In this document: positions 19,365 to 30,210 of the stretch, one piece after another
Position numbering within the stretch: position 1 is the first letter of the stretch
How the letters are laid out: each line of letters opens with the position of its first letter
Made by a program: the position numbers and the translations under genes
Assembly (NCBI RefSeq): GCF_014642835.1
Contig: NZ_BMJA01000002.1
Coordinates: forward strand, 1 to 64,000
From: Dyella nitratireducens
GTDB taxonomy: Bacteria; Pseudomonadota; Gammaproteobacteria; Xanthomonadales; Rhodanobacteraceae
Direction: 5' to 3'
DNA length: 64,000 nt
The notes under the pieces: model-generated
What the model saw: the letters and a program-made list of their open reading frames with translations, nothing else
What the model was told of the DNA's origin: nothing
Databases searched by the model: none

Positions 19365-20653
19365 GCATTCGCCGCTGCCCCGCCTTGCTGGTTTCCGCGC
19401 CTGCTTCCGGACAAGGCAAGACATCGGTGACGTCCGCGCTCGCGCGCTGGCACACGCGACAAGGCCGGCGTGTGCGCGTGTTCAAGACCGGGCCGGATTT
19501 TCTCGATCCCATGGTGCTTGCGCGAGCAGCCGGTACACCGGCCTATCAGCTTGATCTGTGGATGTGCGGTGAAGCAGACGTGCGCGCACGTTTGTTCGAT
19601 GCCGCCGCGGATGCCGACCTGATCCTGGTGGAAGGCGTGATGGGGCTCTTCGATGGTGCGCCGTCCAGTGCCGATCTTGCGCAGCAACTGGGCTTGCCCG
19701 TGCTGGCGGTGATCGATGGCTCGGCGATGGCACAAACCTTCGGCGCGCTTGCTTGCGGGCTGGCCACTTATCGCGAAGGTCTGTCGATGTACGGTGTAGC
19801 AGCCAATCGCATCGGCAGTGCGTATCACGCGCAACTGTTGCGGGAAAGTCTGCCGCCTTCGCTGCATTGGCTGGGTGCATTGCCGCGCGAAGATCAGCTG
19901 TCGTTGCCAGAACGGCATCTTGGCTTGATCGCCGCAGGCGAGCTTGCCGATATCGATGCACGCCTCGATGCTTTGGCGGATGCATGGGCAATGCACGCCG
20001 CTACCGAATTACCGCCATCCGTTGCATTCGAAGCGCCGGTCGTCGAGACGGTTCCGCCACTGCTGAAAGGCAAGCGCATCGCCGTGGCGCGCGACGATGC
20101 GTTCTGCTTCCTGTACCCAGCCAACCTGGATTTACTGCGTGAAGCGGGTGCGGCGTTACATTTCTTCTCGCCCGTAGCGGGCGATGCGTTGCCGGCGTGC
20201 GATGCCGTGTGGTTGCCCGGCGGCTATCCAGAATTGCATCTGCAAGCCTTGTCGCAGCGGCATGATCTGAACGCCGCGCTGCGTGCGCATCGCGATGCCG
20301 GCAAACCGATGCTTGCCGAATGCGGTGGCTTGCTGTTTGCGCTCGATTCGCTGGCGGATCGGAATGGCCGTGCTGCAAACATGGCGGGCTTGCTGCCTGG
20401 GCATGCGGCGATCCAATCCCGATTGGCCGCGCTGGGCTTGCAAGGTGCTGCCTTACCGGAAGGGGAGTTGCGCGGACATACCTTCCACTATGCCCAAGCC
20501 TCCATTGATGCACAGCCGCTTGCTCACGCGTTCAACCCAAACCATGGGCCTTGCAAGGAGGCGGTGTATCGCGACCGGCGGTTTACCGCGAGCTTCGTGC
20601 ACTTCTACTTTCCTTCGAATGCGCTGGTCGCATTGCAGCTGTTCTCGTCATGA
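19361..20653 (+). CDS. cobB: Cobyrinate a,c-diamide synthase (CbiA/CobB)
   Basis: ATP- and glutamine-dependent amidation of carboxyls a and c of cobyrinate (or hydrogenobyrinate). The 430-residue protein has a GTG start overlapping the cobO stop. The N-terminal P-loop is [18 protein letters not shown] and the first part is dethiobiotin-synthetase-like. The C-terminal class I glutaminase domain has the nucleophile in [11 protein letters not shown] and a histidine in GHTFHYA. Nomenclature varies: cbiA in the anaerobic pathway, cobB in the aerobic one. Confidence 0.92.
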   Translation: MSIRRCPALLVSAPASGQGKTSVTSALARWHTRQGRRVRVFKTGPDFLDPMVLARAAGTPAYQLDLWMCGEADVRARLFDAAADADLILVEGVMGLFDGAPSSADLAQQLGLPVLAVIDGSAMAQTFGALACGLATYREGLSMYGVAANRIGSAYHAQLLRESLPPSLHWLGALPREDQLSLPERHLGLIAAGELADIDARLDALADAWAMHAATELPPSVAFEAPVVETVPPLLKGKRIAVARDDAFCFLYPANLDLLREAGAALHFFSPVAGDALPACDAVWLPGGYPELHLQALSQRHDLNAALRAHRDAGKPMLAECGGLLFALDSLADRNGRAANMAGLLPGHAAIQSRLAALGLQGAALPEGELRGHTFHYAQASIDAQPLAHAFNPNHGPCKEAVYRDRRFTASFVHFYFPSNALVALQLFSS

Positions 20654-21570
20654 GTACGGCACTGGCCATGCTCGCGGCGGTGTTGTTGGATCGCCTGCTT
20701 GGCGAACCGCGTCGCGGGCATCCCTTGGTGGCGTTCGGGCGTATGGCGGGCTGGATCGAACAGCATCTGTATGCGGACCGGCGCATGCATGGTTTGCTCG
20801 CGTGGTCACTAGCCGTGGTGACGTGCGTCGTATTGCTCGCCGTCATGCAGCGCCATGCGCCCGCATGGCTAGCCTGGTGCATGGCAGTAATCGTGTTGTA
20901 TGCCGCTCTAGGCTTGCGCAGTCTCGGCGAGCACGCGCAACCGGTGGCGCACGCGCTTGCAGCGGGTGAGCTGGATGAAGCACGCAAGGCGGTCGGGCGC
21001 ATGGTCAGCCGCAATACGGCACCGCTGGATGCGGGGCAAGTCGCCGCGGCGGCCATGGAGTCGGTGCTGGAAAATGGCAATGACGCCGTATTCGGTGCGC
21101 TATTTTGGTTCGCCATCCTGGGCGCACCGGGTGCCTTGCTTTACCGCTTGGCCAACACGCTGGATGCCATGTGGGGCTATCGCACGCCGCGCTACGAGCG
21201 TTTCGGTTGGGCAGCTGCGCGCATCGATGACGTGCTGAATTTCATGCCTGCGCGGCTTACCGCTTTTACCTATGCCTTGTGCGGACATTTCGAAGGCGCG
21301 ATGCGCTGCTGGCATACGCAGGCGCCGCAATGGGACAGCCCCAACGCCGGTCCGGTGATGGCGGCTGGTGCCGGTGCGCTGAGAGTAAGGCTGGGTGGCG
21401 CGGCACCTTACGACGGGGTGTGGGAAGCACGTCCCGAGCTCGGTGAAGGTGCGACGCCCGATGCCGATGCCATCCATCGCGCGTTGCAGTTGCTGCAGCG
21501 TGGCGTCGTGCTCTGGCTTGCCATCGCAGGGTTGTTAGGGTTGGCGGTGCAAGGAGGCATGCATGCTTGA
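20650..21570 (+). CDS. cbiB: Adenosylcobinamide-phosphate synthase CbiB/CobD
   Basis: This membrane enzyme attaches (R)-1-amino-2-propanol phosphate to adenosylcobyric acid. The 306-residue protein was started at the ATG overlapping the previous stop (ATGA at 20650-20653). Motifs: [18 protein letters not shown] near the N-terminus, then [12 protein letters not shown] and [18 protein letters not shown], with four or five membrane spans. It is called cobD in the Pseudomonas scheme. Confidence 0.93.
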   Translation: MSTALAMLAAVLLDRLLGEPRRGHPLVAFGRMAGWIEQHLYADRRMHGLLAWSLAVVTCVVLLAVMQRHAPAWLAWCMAVIVLYAALGLRSLGEHAQPVAHALAAGELDEARKAVGRMVSRNTAPLDAGQVAAAAMESVLENGNDAVFGALFWFAILGAPGALLYRLANTLDAMWGYRTPRYERFGWAAARIDDVLNFMPARLTAFTYALCGHFEGAMRCWHTQAPQWDSPNAGPVMAAGAGALRVRLGGAAPYDGVWEARPELGEGATPDADAIHRALQLLQRGVVLWLAIAGLLGLAVQGGMHA

Positions 21571-22546
21571 GCATGGCGGCCGCTTGCGGCGAGCAGCAAA
21601 GGAATACGGCATACCACTGGAGCGCTGGCTGGATCTATCGACCGGTATCAGCCCCTTTGGCTGGCCGCTGCCTGACATTCCCTCGTCGGCATGGCGGCGT
21701 CTGCCCGAGGACGATGATGGTCTGGCCGAAGCGGCACGTGCCTATTACGAAGCGCCGCACATCCTGCCTGTGGCGGGTTCGCAAGCCGCCATTCAAGCGC
21801 TTCCGTTACTGCGGCCGGCATCGCGCGTGGGCATCATCGCGCCGGGTTATGCCGAGCATGCGCATGCATGGCGACGAGCAGGCCATCACGTGGCGACTCA
21901 GCCTGTCGATATCTTGCTGGCGAACCTCGCTGCGTGGGATGTGCTGGTGCTGATCCATCCCAACAATCCAGGTGGCGAACGATTCGACCTGGACGAGCTG
22001 TTGTCGGTGCATACGGAGCTTGCAGCACGTGGCGGCTGGTTGGTGATCGATGAAGCGTTCATGGATGTAACGCCACAGGGAAGCATGTGCCGTTATACGG
22101 ATCGCGATGGGCTGCTGGTGTTGCGTTCGGTCGGCAAGTTCTTCGGCCTGGCCGGTGCGCGCGCCGGTTTTGTGTGTGCAACCCCTGCGTTGCTTGAAGC
22201 GTTGCAGGAGCAACTCGGGCCGTGGACGTTGAGCGGCCCCACACGTCATGTATTGCGACATGCGCTGGCGGACCAGGCATGGCAGTTACAGGCACGTGTG
22301 CGCCTGGTGGAGGCGAGCGAACGTCTCGGCGCATTACTTGCGAGACACGGGTGGATGCCTGCTGCGGGTTGTGGATTGTTCCAGTGGTGCCGTGGTGATG
22401 ACGCCTCGCGCGTACATGGTGCGCTGGCAGAGCGCGGCATTCTCACCCGTCTGTTCGACGCACCACCCAGTTTGCGCTTCGGCCTGCCGCCCGATGAGGC
22501 AGCCTTCGCACGCCTCGACCAGGCACTGGCGGAGGTGCTGCCATGA
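21563..22546 (+). CDS. cobC: Threonine-phosphate decarboxylase (CobD/CobC type)
   Basis: A PLP-dependent, aminotransferase-fold enzyme that makes (R)-1-amino-2-propanol phosphate from threonine phosphate. The 327-residue protein overlaps cbiB by eight bases. Motifs: [11 protein letters not shown] at the N-terminus, [15 protein letters not shown], and the PLP lysine in [17 protein letters not shown]. It corresponds to Salmonella CobD; the symbol cobC follows the Pseudomonas denitrificans scheme. A separate phosphatase later in the operon is the Salmonella CobC. Confidence 0.9.
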   Translation: MLEHGGRLRRAAKEYGIPLERWLDLSTGISPFGWPLPDIPSSAWRRLPEDDDGLAEAARAYYEAPHILPVAGSQAAIQALPLLRPASRVGIIAPGYAEHAHAWRRAGHHVATQPVDILLANLAAWDVLVLIHPNNPGGERFDLDELLSVHTELAARGGWLVIDEAFMDVTPQGSMCRYTDRDGLLVLRSVGKFFGLAGARAGFVCATPALLEALQEQLGPWTLSGPTRHVLRHALADQAWQLQARVRLVEASERLGALLARHGWMPAAGCGLFQWCRGDDASRVHGALAERGILTRLFDAPPSLRFGLPPDEAAFARLDQALAEVLP

Positions 22547-24006
22547 CCGCGCGAGTACTGATGGTGCAAGGCTGCACCTCCGATGCCGGCAAGAGCACGC
22601 TGGTGACAGCGCTGTGCCGGTGGGCGCTTCGGCGCGGTGTGCGTGTTGCGCCATTCAAGCCGCAGAACATGGCCTTGAATTCAGCGGTGACTGTGGACGG
22701 TGGAGAGATCGGGCGAGCGCAGGCGGTGCAGGCACAGGCGTGCAGGCTGGAACCGAGCATCGATTTCAATCCGGTCTTGCTGAAACCGAATAGCGACGTG
22801 GGGGCACAGGTGATCGTGCACGGCCATCCCGTTGCCAATATGGATGCGCGCGACTATCACGAGTACAAGCGCCGCGCGTTCGAAGCCGTGATGGCTTCGC
22901 ATCAGCGACTGGTGAACGCGTACGATGCCGTGATCGTCGAAGGCGCGGGCAGTCCGGCGGAAATCAATCTGCGTGATCGTGACATCGCCAACATGGGCTA
23001 TGCGGAAGCGGTGGATTGTCCGGTACTGCTGATTGCCGATATCGATCGCGGTGGCGTGTTCGCGCATCTTGTCGGCACGCTCGCTTTGCTATCTCCCAGC
23101 GAACGTGCGCGCGTGGTCGGCTTTGTGATCAACCGTTTTCGCGGCGATCTGGCGTTGTTGCAGCCAGGGCTTGATTGGCTCGAACAAGAGACCGGCAAGC
23201 CGGTGCTGGGCGTGCTGCCGTATCTGCATGGCCTGCACCTGGAAGCCGAAGACGCCTTGCCACGCGGGCATCTGGACAAATCCGCAGCAGCATTGCGCGT
23301 GGTGGTGCCTGCGTTACCACGTATCAGCAACCACACGGATTTCGATGCGCTGCGTGCGCATCCTGATGTTGATCTGCATTTCGTCGGGCCGGGTGAGGCT
23401 ATCCCGGCGTGTGGCCTCATCATTCTGCCTGGCTCCAAATCCACGCGTGCCGATCTGGCATGGTTGCGTGCGCAAGCTTGGGATGTAGCGATCGCACGGC
23501 ATTTGCGTTATGGCGGCAAGGTGCTTGGTATCTGCGGCGGTTTGCAGATGCTGGGACATGCCGTGCACGATCCACAGGGTATCGAAGGTGAGCCCGGCTC
23601 CAGCGAAGGGTTGGGCTGGCTTGCGTTGGAAACCACGCTGGAGCCGCAAAAGCAGTTGCGTCGCGTGCAGGGCAAGCTCGCTTTTGCCGATGCCGGTGTG
23701 CAGGGGTATGAAATCCATTGCGGTGTCAGTCGCGGCGAGGCCCTGGCAAATCCGTTTGCGCAGCTTGATGATGGGCGTTCCGATGGCGCGCTGTCGATGG
23801 ATGGCCAGGTGATGGGTAGTTACCTGCATGGCTTGTTTGATGATCCGCAGGCGCTATCCGCCTTGCTACGCTGGGCGGGTTTACAGGATGACGTCACCGT
23901 CGACGTGCGAGTCTTGCGGGAAAGCAGCATCGAACGGTTGGCGGATGCGGTGGAAGCGCATTTGAATACGCATTTGCTGGCGCAATGGTTATTGGTTTCA
24001 GGTTGA
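22543..24006 (+). CDS. cobQ: Cobyric acid synthase
   Basis: It amidates carboxyls b, d, e and g of adenosylcobyrinate a,c-diamide. The 487-residue protein is normal in length. The N-terminus is [21 protein letters not shown] with a P-loop, followed by [11 protein letters not shown] and [21 protein letters not shown]. The C-terminal glutaminase domain has the nucleophile in [18 protein letters not shown] overlap with the previous gene indicates translational coupling. After it, a family A repeat separates the first half of the operon from cobU. Confidence 0.95.
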   Translation: MTARVLMVQGCTSDAGKSTLVTALCRWALRRGVRVAPFKPQNMALNSAVTVDGGEIGRAQAVQAQACRLEPSIDFNPVLLKPNSDVGAQVIVHGHPVANMDARDYHEYKRRAFEAVMASHQRLVNAYDAVIVEGAGSPAEINLRDRDIANMGYAEAVDCPVLLIADIDRGGVFAHLVGTLALLSPSERARVVGFVINRFRGDLALLQPGLDWLEQETGKPVLGVLPYLHGLHLEAEDALPRGHLDKSAAALRVVVPALPRISNHTDFDALRAHPDVDLHFVGPGEAIPACGLIILPGSKSTRADLAWLRAQAWDVAIARHLRYGGKVLGICGGLQMLGHAVHDPQGIEGEPGSSEGLGWLALETTLEPQKQLRRVQGKLAFADAGVQGYEIHCGVSRGEALANPFAQLDDGRSDGALSMDGQVMGSYLHGLFDDPQALSALLRWAGLQDDVTVDVRVLRESSIERLADAVEAHLNTHLLAQWLLVSG

Positions 24007-24043
24007 GGGCAATTTTGCGATGCAGTTCAATCGATATGCAGAT

Positions 24044-24118
24044 GTAGGTTGGGGTGCAAACCCCAACATTGCCATGCGTGCATACATCGCGATGTTGGGG
24101 TTCGCACCCCAACCTACG
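24044..24118. repeat. Palindromic repeat, family A
   Basis: Arms GTAGGTTGGGGTGCAAACC and its inverse with one change (TTCGCACC). It lies between cobQ and cobU, the only sizeable gap within the cobalamin operon, so it may affect relative expression of the two halves. Confidence 0.9.
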
Positions 24119-24135
24119 ACAAATGGACGGATCGC

Positions 24136-24657
24136 ATGCGTACCTTGATCCTCGGCGGTGCCCGCTCGGGGAAAAGTGCGTTGGCGGAGCGGCTTGCTGT
24201 CGACGGCGGGCGCGCGGTTGCCTACATCGCCACTGCACAAGCGGGCGATGCGGAAATGGCGGTGCGTATCGCGCATCATCGTGAGCGGCGGCCAGGGCAA
24301 TGGCTGTGCGTGGAAGAGCCGCTGCATCTTGCCGACGTATTGCGGAAATACGCGCGAGAAGATCGCTGCATTCTGGTCGATTGCCTTACGCTATGGCTCA
24401 GCAACCTGCTTGGCGATGACGACATGCAAGGTTTCGAGCGCGAGCGTGATCGACTGCTGGAAGTGCTGCCCGGTCTACCCGGCGACGTGCTGATGGTCAG
24501 CAACGAAGTCGGCCTCGGCATCGTGCCGCTGGGCGAATTGACACGCCGTTTCGTCGACGAAGCCGGACGCCTGCATCAAGCCATCGCCGCCGTCAGCGAG
24601 CGCGTCGTATTCGTTGCAGCTGGTTTACCTCTTGCCCTCAAAGGAACGTTGCCATGA
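24136..24657 (+). CDS. cobU: Adenosylcobinamide kinase / guanylyltransferase
   Basis: A bifunctional enzyme that phosphorylates adenosylcobinamide and transfers GMP to form AdoCbi-GDP. The 173-residue protein was started at 24136 ([21 protein letters not shown]), where the P-loop is at residues 7-14. The longer upstream frame runs through the palindromic repeat. Further motifs are [25 protein letters not shown] and [11 protein letters not shown]. It overlaps cobT by four bases. Confidence 0.94.
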   Translation: MRTLILGGARSGKSALAERLAVDGGRAVAYIATAQAGDAEMAVRIAHHRERRPGQWLCVEEPLHLADVLRKYAREDRCILVDCLTLWLSNLLGDDDMQGFERERDRLLEVLPGLPGDVLMVSNEVGLGIVPLGELTRRFVDEAGRLHQAIAAVSERVVFVAAGLPLALKGTLP

Positions 24658-25703
24658 GTCTCGATTGGCTTTCTGCACCCTGCGTTCAACCCGATACCGA
24701 ATTGGCTGACGCGGCACGTGCGCATCAATTGCAATTGACCAAGCCACCGGGCTCGCTTGGCATGCTGGAGGCGGTAGCGGTCCAGCTTGCCTCGCTGCAG
24801 CGCACGGCGCAGCCGGCATTGGATCGCGTATGGATAAGTGTGTTCGCGGCGGACCACGGCGTGGCGGAGGAGGGTGTTTCGGCCTTTCCACAGGTGGTGA
24901 CCGGCGAGATGGTGCGCAACTTCGCCACTGGCGGCGCGGCGATCAGCGTCCTGGCACGCAGCCTGGATGCGAAGCTGGATGTGGTGAACCTGGGCACGGT
25001 GAATGATCCGGGTGAGATTCCTGGTGTGCGCCGCGCGATCATTGCGCCGTCCACGGCAAATTTCTGTCGCGGACCGGCCATGAATGAAGCGCAATTGGAG
25101 GCTGCCCTTGCTGCCGGTGCAGACCGCGTGCGTGCAGCGCAAAAGGCGGATGCGCAGTTGTTTATCGGTGGAGAAATGGGTATCGCCAACACCACTTCCG
25201 CCGCCGCGTTGGCGAGTGCTTTGCTCGAGGAGCCGCCGTCGTGCCTTGCCGGTGCTGGCACCGGCCTCAATGCAGCGGGCATCCAGCACAAGGTGACTGT
25301 GCTTGAACGCGCGTTGGAACTGCATGCCACGGCCAACAACGCGTTGGAACAATTGCGTTGCCTGGGCGGTTTCGAAATCGCTGCACTCGTCGGTGCCTAT
25401 GTGGCCGCGTCGCAGGCGGGCATCCCCCTGCTGGTGGATGGCTTTATCAGCACGACGGCAGCGCTGGCGGCTGTAACGATCCAGCCGGAGGTGCGCGCAT
25501 GGCTACTGTTCTCCCATCGTTCGAAAGAACACGGTCACGCGCGGGTACTGAGGGCGCTGCAAGCCGAGCCGCTGATTGACCTTGGAATGCGTCTGGGTGA
25601 AGCAAGCGGTGCCGCGACGGCGGTGCCGCTGCTGCGTCTTGCATGCGCCTTGCACAACGGTATGGCGACATTCGAGCAAGCCGGTGTGTCCAATGTCGAT
25701 TGA
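24654..25703 (+). CDS. cobT: Nicotinate-nucleotide--dimethylbenzimidazole phosphoribosyltransferase
   Basis: It makes α-ribazole phosphate from the lower ligand base and nicotinate mononucleotide. It is 349 residues, full length. Motifs: [11 protein letters not shown] near the N-terminus, [17 protein letters not shown], and [14 protein letters not shown]. The general-base glutamate is expected in the C-terminal part, but I did not fix its position. ATGA-coupled to cobU. Confidence 0.95.
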   Translation: MSLDWLSAPCVQPDTELADAARAHQLQLTKPPGSLGMLEAVAVQLASLQRTAQPALDRVWISVFAADHGVAEEGVSAFPQVVTGEMVRNFATGGAAISVLARSLDAKLDVVNLGTVNDPGEIPGVRRAIIAPSTANFCRGPAMNEAQLEAALAAGADRVRAAQKADAQLFIGGEMGIANTTSAAALASALLEEPPSCLAGAGTGLNAAGIQHKVTVLERALELHATANNALEQLRCLGGFEIAALVGAYVAASQAGIPLLVDGFISTTAALAAVTIQPEVRAWLLFSHRSKEHGHARVLRALQAEPLIDLGMRLGEASGAATAVPLLRLACALHNGMATFEQAGVSNVD

Positions 25704-26244
25704 ACTGCTTCGTCACGGCGATACCGGGCAGCGCAGTTATCGCGGCCAGCTTGACGATGCCTTGAGCGAGTTGGGCTGGTCACAGCTGCGCGCTGCGGTA
25801 GAAGGGAATACCTGGGATGGCATTGTTTCGTCATCGTTGCAGCGCTGTGCGTCGTTTGCGCGTGAGTTGTCACAGGTACGCGGCTTGCCGTTGCGTATCG
25901 ACGCACGGCTTGCTGAATATCACTTCGGCGCATGGCAAGGCGTGCCGATCGAACGCATTGCCGAAGAGCAGGGCGATGCACTGGCGTGCTTCTGGGCTGA
26001 TCCAGTCAAGCATCCGCCGCCGGGGGGCGAAACCTTCGAGGCGTTTCATGATCGCTTGGGCGCCGCGCTTGATGACATTGCACTGGAATCGGGTGGACGA
26101 CGCATCCTGGTGATCACGCACGGCGGTGCCATTCGGTTGCTGCGCTGTCGGGTGGAGCAACGCAGTTATGGAGACATGGCTGGCATCGAGGTGCCGCACG
26201 CTTCGCTGCATCCTTTGCCTTGGCCCGTCCCGGTATCGGTGTAA
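25693..26244 (+). CDS. cobC: α-Ribazole phosphatase (histidine phosphatase family)
   Basis: It removes the 5'-phosphate from α-ribazole phosphate (or from adenosylcobalamin phosphate) late in the pathway. The 183-residue protein was started at 25693 within the end of cobT. The phosphoglycerate-mutase-fold signature [14 protein letters not shown] contains the catalytic His. The second histidine is in [11 protein letters not shown]. This is the Salmonella-type CobC and is distinct from the decarboxylase earlier in the operon. Confidence 0.88.
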   Translation: MSIELLRHGDTGQRSYRGQLDDALSELGWSQLRAAVEGNTWDGIVSSSLQRCASFARELSQVRGLPLRIDARLAEYHFGAWQGVPIERIAEEQGDALACFWADPVKHPPPGGETFEAFHDRLGAALDDIALESGGRRILVITHGGAIRLLRCRVEQRSYGDMAGIEVPHASLHPLPWPVPVSV

Positions 26245-26966
26245 TGCGCGCCTTGTTGGTGGCGATTGGTTTTCTTACGCGGCTGCCGGTGCCGGCGCAT
26301 GCGTATGACGATGCGCAGGCCAAAGGTGCGTCGCTGGCTTGGTATCCGCTGGTCGGCGTGTTGATCGGCCTGTTGCTCGGCGTGCAGGCGTGGTTGCTGC
26401 GCGACACGCCGGCGATGCTGTCGTCCGCGTTGCTGGTGGCTGCCTGGGTGGTGCTGACCGGTGCCTTGCATCTGGATGGCCTCGCCGATAGTGCCGATGC
26501 ATGGATCGGCGGCATGGGTGATCGCGAGAAGACACTCGCCATCATGAAAGACCCCCGCTCAGGCCCAGCTGGCGTGGTGGCCCTGATGCTGACGCTGCTG
26601 CTGAAGTTTGCCGCGCTGGCGAGCCTGGGGCCGGCACCTTGGGCCGCGCTGTTGCTGGCACCGGTGCTGGCACGCGTTAGTCTTACCGCGTTGTTTCTCA
26701 CCACACCTTATGTGCGCAGCGGCGGGCTGGGTACGGCGTTGACGGATGCGCCTCGCCGGGCGTGCGGGCTTGCCTTGTTGCTCACCGCGGTGGGGTGCGT
26801 GCTGTTTGGCGGGCGAGGTTTGCTGGCTCTTTTGCTCGCGGTGGCGGTATTCGGCCTGTGGCGGCAGGCTTGCGTGAACCGCCTGGGCGGCTGCACGGGC
26901 GATACGGCCGGCGCGCTGGCCGAGATGGTGGAAGTGGCGGTATTGGTGGGTTTGGCCGTACGCTGA
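26244..26966 (+). CDS. cobS: Adenosylcobinamide-GDP ribazoletransferase (cobalamin synthase)
   Basis: An integral membrane enzyme joining AdoCbi-GDP and α-ribazole (phosphate). The 240-residue protein starts at the ATG that overlaps the previous stop (TAATG). It has several membrane spans. Family motifs: GFLTRLPVP, GALHLDGLADSADAWIGG and MKDPRSGPAGVVAL. Last gene of the operon. Confidence 0.94.
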   Translation: MRALLVAIGFLTRLPVPAHAYDDAQAKGASLAWYPLVGVLIGLLLGVQAWLLRDTPAMLSSALLVAAWVVLTGALHLDGLADSADAWIGGMGDREKTLAIMKDPRSGPAGVVALMLTLLLKFAALASLGPAPWAALLLAPVLARVSLTALFLTTPYVRSGGLGTALTDAPRRACGLALLLTAVGCVLFGGRGLLALLLAVAVFGLWRQACVNRLGGCTGDTAGALAEMVEVAVLVGLAVR

Positions 26967-27054
26967 GCGTCGCCAGATTCGGTTGAAATTGGCGCTTCCA
27001 TCCCGATAATCACCCGCGGCCATCGACCCCGATGGCGTTTGCGCAGCCTTTTCT

Positions 27055-27363
27055 ATGCCTATCTACGAATTCCAATGCAACGCTTGCGGTCATCGTTTCG
27101 ACCGTCTGCAGAAACTGTCCGACCCCGATCCTTCCACCTGCCCGAGCTGTGGTGCCGAGCAAGTGCAGCGCCAGCTCAGTGCGCCGCAGTTTCGTCTCGC
27201 CGGCGGCGGCTGGTACGAGACCGACTTCAAGAAAGACGGTGATAAGAAGCGCAATCTTGCCGGAGATTCCGGCACCAGCGCGGGCGCGTCGTCGGAAACG
27301 AGCGCCAGTCCATCGCCGGCACCTGCACCTGCTCCATCGCCCGCATCGACATCGACGACCTGA
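27055..27363 (+). CDS. FmdB-family zinc-ribbon protein
   Basis: A 102-residue small protein of the FmdB/CxxC putative regulatory family. The zinc ribbon spans residues 1-45: MPIYEFQCNACGHRFD, then CPSCG. A low-complexity Ser/Pro/Ala tail follows from residue about 70. It commonly sits directly upstream of aspS, as here. Exact role unknown; regulation or ribosome-related roles have been proposed for the family. Confidence 0.85.
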   Translation: MPIYEFQCNACGHRFDRLQKLSDPDPSTCPSCGAEQVQRQLSAPQFRLAGGGWYETDFKKDGDKKRNLAGDSGTSAGASSETSASPSPAPAPAPSPASTSTT

Positions 27364-27364
27364 C

Positions 27365-27438
27365 GTAGGTTGGGGTGCAAACCCCAACATCGCCATCGCC
27401 CACGCATCGTGATGTTGGGGTTTGCACCCCAACCTACG
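27365..27438. repeat. Palindromic repeat, family A
   Basis: Full copy with intact arms (GTAGGTTGGGGTGCAAACC and its inverse), lying between the fmdB-type stop and aspS. Confidence 0.9.
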
Positions 27439-27530
27439 GTGCTACACGGCGCGATGCTGCGGGGAATGCTAAGATTTCGAGCCTTTTCCACGTCAAATTC
27501 GCCGCCGCGGCGGCCCGGAGCATCAAGCGC

Positions 27531-29291
27531 ATGCGCACGCATTACTGCGGCCTCATCAACGAGTCGCTGGTCGGCCAGACCGTCACCCTGTGCGGCTGGG
27601 TCAATACCCTTCGCCTGCAGAGCCACGTCGCCTTCGTTGACCTGCGCGACCACGAGGGCATCGCCCAGGTGGTGATCGAGCGCGAGAACGCCGATGCGTT
27701 TGCCGTCGCCGGCGAGCTGGGTTACGAATATTGCGTGCGCGTCACCGGCAGCATCCGCAAGCGCCTGTCGGCCAACGACAAGCTCAAGACCGGCACGGTG
27801 GAGCTGCTGGCGGAGAAAGTGGAGATTCTCAATGCCGCGAAGGATCTGCCGTTCGCGCTGCACGAGAATCCCAACGAGGACATGCGGATGACTTACCGCT
27901 ACCTCGATCTGCGCCGCCCCGAGATGCAGCACATGATGCGCACGCGCATCAAGCTGGTGCAGACATTGCGCCGCTATCTGGATGCGCGTGGCTTCCAGGA
28001 CATCGAAACGCCGATCCTCACCAAGGCCACGCCGGAAGGCGCGCGCGATTACCTGGTACCCAGCCGCGTGCATGCAGGGCAGTTCTACGCGCTGCCGCAG
28101 TCGCCGCAGCTGTTCAAGCAGATCCTGATGATGGCCGGCTTCGATCGCTACTATCAGATCGCCCGCTGCTTCCGCGACGAAGACCTGCGCGCCGACCGCC
28201 AGCCGGAATTCACCCAGCTCGACATGGAATTTGCCTTTGTGCAGGAGCGCGACGTGCAGGATTTCGTCGAGGCGATGATTCGCCACGTGTTCAAGGAAGT
28301 GGTGGATGTGGAGCTGGCCGCATCGTTCCCGCGCATGACCTGGGAAGAGGCGATGCGCCGCTACGGCTCGGACAAGCCCGACCTGCGCATTGCGCTGGAA
28401 CTGGTCGACGTGGCCGACATGCTCAAGCACGTGGAATTCAAGGTATTTGCCGAGCCGGCCAACGATCCGGCCGGCCGCGTCGCTGCGCTGCGCCTGCCGG
28501 GCGGTGCCACGCTCAGCCGCAAGGAGATCGACCAGCTCACCGAATACGTTGCCAAGTACGGCGCGAAGGGGCTGGCGTGGATCAAGGTGGAAGATCTGGC
28601 CAAGGGTCGTGAGGGCGTGAATTCGCCGGTAGCGAAGTTCCTCGATGATGCAGCGCTGGATGCCGTGCTCAAAGCTACTGGCGCGCAGTCGGGCGACATG
28701 GTTTTCCTTGGCGCGGGCAAGTGGAAAGCCGTCACCGATTTCATGGGCGCGTTGCGTCTGAAAGCGGCCAAGGATCGCGGCCTGGTGGAAAACAGCTGGA
28801 AACCGCTGTGGGTCACCGACTTCCCGATGTTTGAATACGACGACGAAGAAAAGCGCTTCGTCGCCCTGCATCACCCGTTCACCGCGCCGAAGGTGGACGA
28901 CATCGCCGATCTGCGCGCCAATGCAGCCGTCGCAGTGAGCCGCGGCTACGACATGGTGCTCAACGGCAACGAAATCGGCGGCGGTTCGATTCGTATCCAT
29001 CGTCCGGACATGCAGAGTGCGGTGTTCGAGATGCTCGGCATCGCTGCGGAGGAGGCTGAGATGAAGTTCGGCTTCCTGCTCAAGGCGCTGAAGTTCGGCG
29101 CGCCGCCGCACGGTGGTATTGCGTTCGGCATCGATCGCGTTGCGGCGCTGATGGCTGGGACCGAATCGATTCGCGACGTGATTGCGTTCCCGAAGACGAC
29201 CAGCGCGCAGGATTTGATGACCGATGCGCCGTCGGTGGTGAGCGAGATGCAGCTGAAAGAGCTGCATGTCGCAGTGCGGGCCTCGGAATAA
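27531..29291 (+). CDS. aspS: Aspartyl-tRNA synthetase
   Basis: It charges tRNA-Asp. The 586-residue protein was started at 27531 ([24 protein letters not shown]); an in-frame extension upstream runs through the palindromic repeat and was rejected. N-terminal OB-fold anticodon-binding domain, then a class II catalytic core with motif 2 ([21 protein letters not shown]), a GAD insert, and motif 3 ([10 protein letters not shown]). Length and start fit the bacterial-type AspRS. Confidence 0.96.
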   Translation: MRTHYCGLINESLVGQTVTLCGWVNTLRLQSHVAFVDLRDHEGIAQVVIERENADAFAVAGELGYEYCVRVTGSIRKRLSANDKLKTGTVELLAEKVEILNAAKDLPFALHENPNEDMRMTYRYLDLRRPEMQHMMRTRIKLVQTLRRYLDARGFQDIETPILTKATPEGARDYLVPSRVHAGQFYALPQSPQLFKQILMMAGFDRYYQIARCFRDEDLRADRQPEFTQLDMEFAFVQERDVQDFVEAMIRHVFKEVVDVELAASFPRMTWEEAMRRYGSDKPDLRIALELVDVADMLKHVEFKVFAEPANDPAGRVAALRLPGGATLSRKEIDQLTEYVAKYGAKGLAWIKVEDLAKGREGVNSPVAKFLDDAALDAVLKATGAQSGDMVFLGAGKWKAVTDFMGALRLKAAKDRGLVENSWKPLWVTDFPMFEYDDEEKRFVALHHPFTAPKVDDIADLRANAAVAVSRGYDMVLNGNEIGGGSIRIHRPDMQSAVFEMLGIAAEEAEMKFGFLLKALKFGAPPHGGIAFGIDRVAALMAGTESIRDVIAFPKTTSAQDLMTDAPSVVSEMQLKELHVAVRASE

Positions 29292-29306
29292 GGTTAGATT
29301 AGGGCC

Positions 29307-29384
29307 GTCATTCCCGCGAAAGCGGGAATCCATTTCCGCTCTGCGCTCAAAGGCCATATGGATTCCCGCTTTCGCGGGAATGAC
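29307..29384. repeat. Palindromic repeat, family B
   Basis: Arms GTCATTCCCGCGAAAGCGGG and the inverse, with GGCC outside each arm, separated by about 25 bases. It lies 15 bases after the aspS stop and could also act as a transcript-end hairpin. The core ATTCCC-N8-GGGAAT is of the type named dRS3 in Neisseria; common origin is not implied. Confidence 0.9.
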
Positions 29385-29423
29385 GGCCTTCAAGCTTGTC
29401 GATCGCCGCGTGATTATCTCTGC

Positions 29424-30077
29424 ATGACCGAACACGTCATCCTGCTGCACGGCCTGTGGATGCGCGGCTTCGCGCTGGGCCTGCTGCATCGCCGCCTGAT
29501 GGAAGAGGGGTTTCGCGTTCATCGCTTCGACTACATGAGCGTGGCGGCGACCCAGGAGCACATCCTGCGCCGGCTGCACGCGGACATGCTCGATTACGCC
29601 CCCGGTCCGGTGCATCTGGTGGGCCACAGCCTGGGTGGTCTGCTTGCCCTGCGTGCCTGCCTGGAGACCAAGGATCTGCCGTCCGGACGCGTCGTCTGCC
29701 TTGGTTCACCCCTGAAGGGCAGTGCCGCTGCACGCGCCTTTGCCGGACTTGGGCGCGGTGTCGAGGTGTTGCTCGGCCATAACCGCGAACTGCTGGAATT
29801 GGGGCTGGAGGCCTGGAAAGGCCCGCGCGAGGTGGGCGTGATTGCCGGCTGCATGCCGATTGGGCTGGGGGCGATGCTCAGCCCGATTTCCGGCGAGCAC
29901 GACGGCACGGTAGCGGTGGAAGAGACCCTCGTGCCGGGCCTGGCCGGGCACTGCGTGGTGGAAACCAGCCATACGGGGCTGCTGTTTTCGGCGGAAGTGG
30001 CGCGGTTGACGGCGAACTTCCTGCGCGAGGGGGGCTTTGGCCCCCTCTCTCCTGCGGAACTGGTCAAAAAACCGTAG
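29424..30077 (+). CDS. Alpha/beta hydrolase
   Basis: A 217-residue cytoplasmic hydrolase of unknown substrate. The start at 29424 (MTEHVILLHGLWMRG) was preferred because the upstream frame is repeat-derived. The oxyanion strand VILLHGLW and nucleophile elbow VGHSLGG (Ser near residue 73) are present. An acid within DGTVAVEET and a histidine within SHTGLLF complete a plausible triad. Similar short lipase-like proteins occur next to aspS in Xanthomonadales, from memory. Confidence 0.8.
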   Translation: MTEHVILLHGLWMRGFALGLLHRRLMEEGFRVHRFDYMSVAATQEHILRRLHADMLDYAPGPVHLVGHSLGGLLALRACLETKDLPSGRVVCLGSPLKGSAAARAFAGLGRGVEVLLGHNRELLELGLEAWKGPREVGVIAGCMPIGLGAMLSPISGEHDGTVAVEETLVPGLAGHCVVETSHTGLLFSAEVARLTANFLREGGFGPLSPAELVKKP

Positions 30078-30210
30078 ACCCCTCGCGCTAGCCTTTGCCG
30101 GGGCGACGAGTACGAGTTTTTCGCCCGCAGGTTGGGGGAGAAGGAAGAGCGATGGCGCAATGCAGTAAAATCCCCTGCTTTCCACTTTCAAACCCAAGCC
30201 AGGTATCCCC

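Noticed and set aside
27090-29627. Long open frame on the minus strand opposite aspS
   Set aside because: It is the antisense shadow of a high-GC gene with strong synonymous bias. The translation is His/Arg/Gly-rich without any motif, and the forward strand encodes a complete AspRS.
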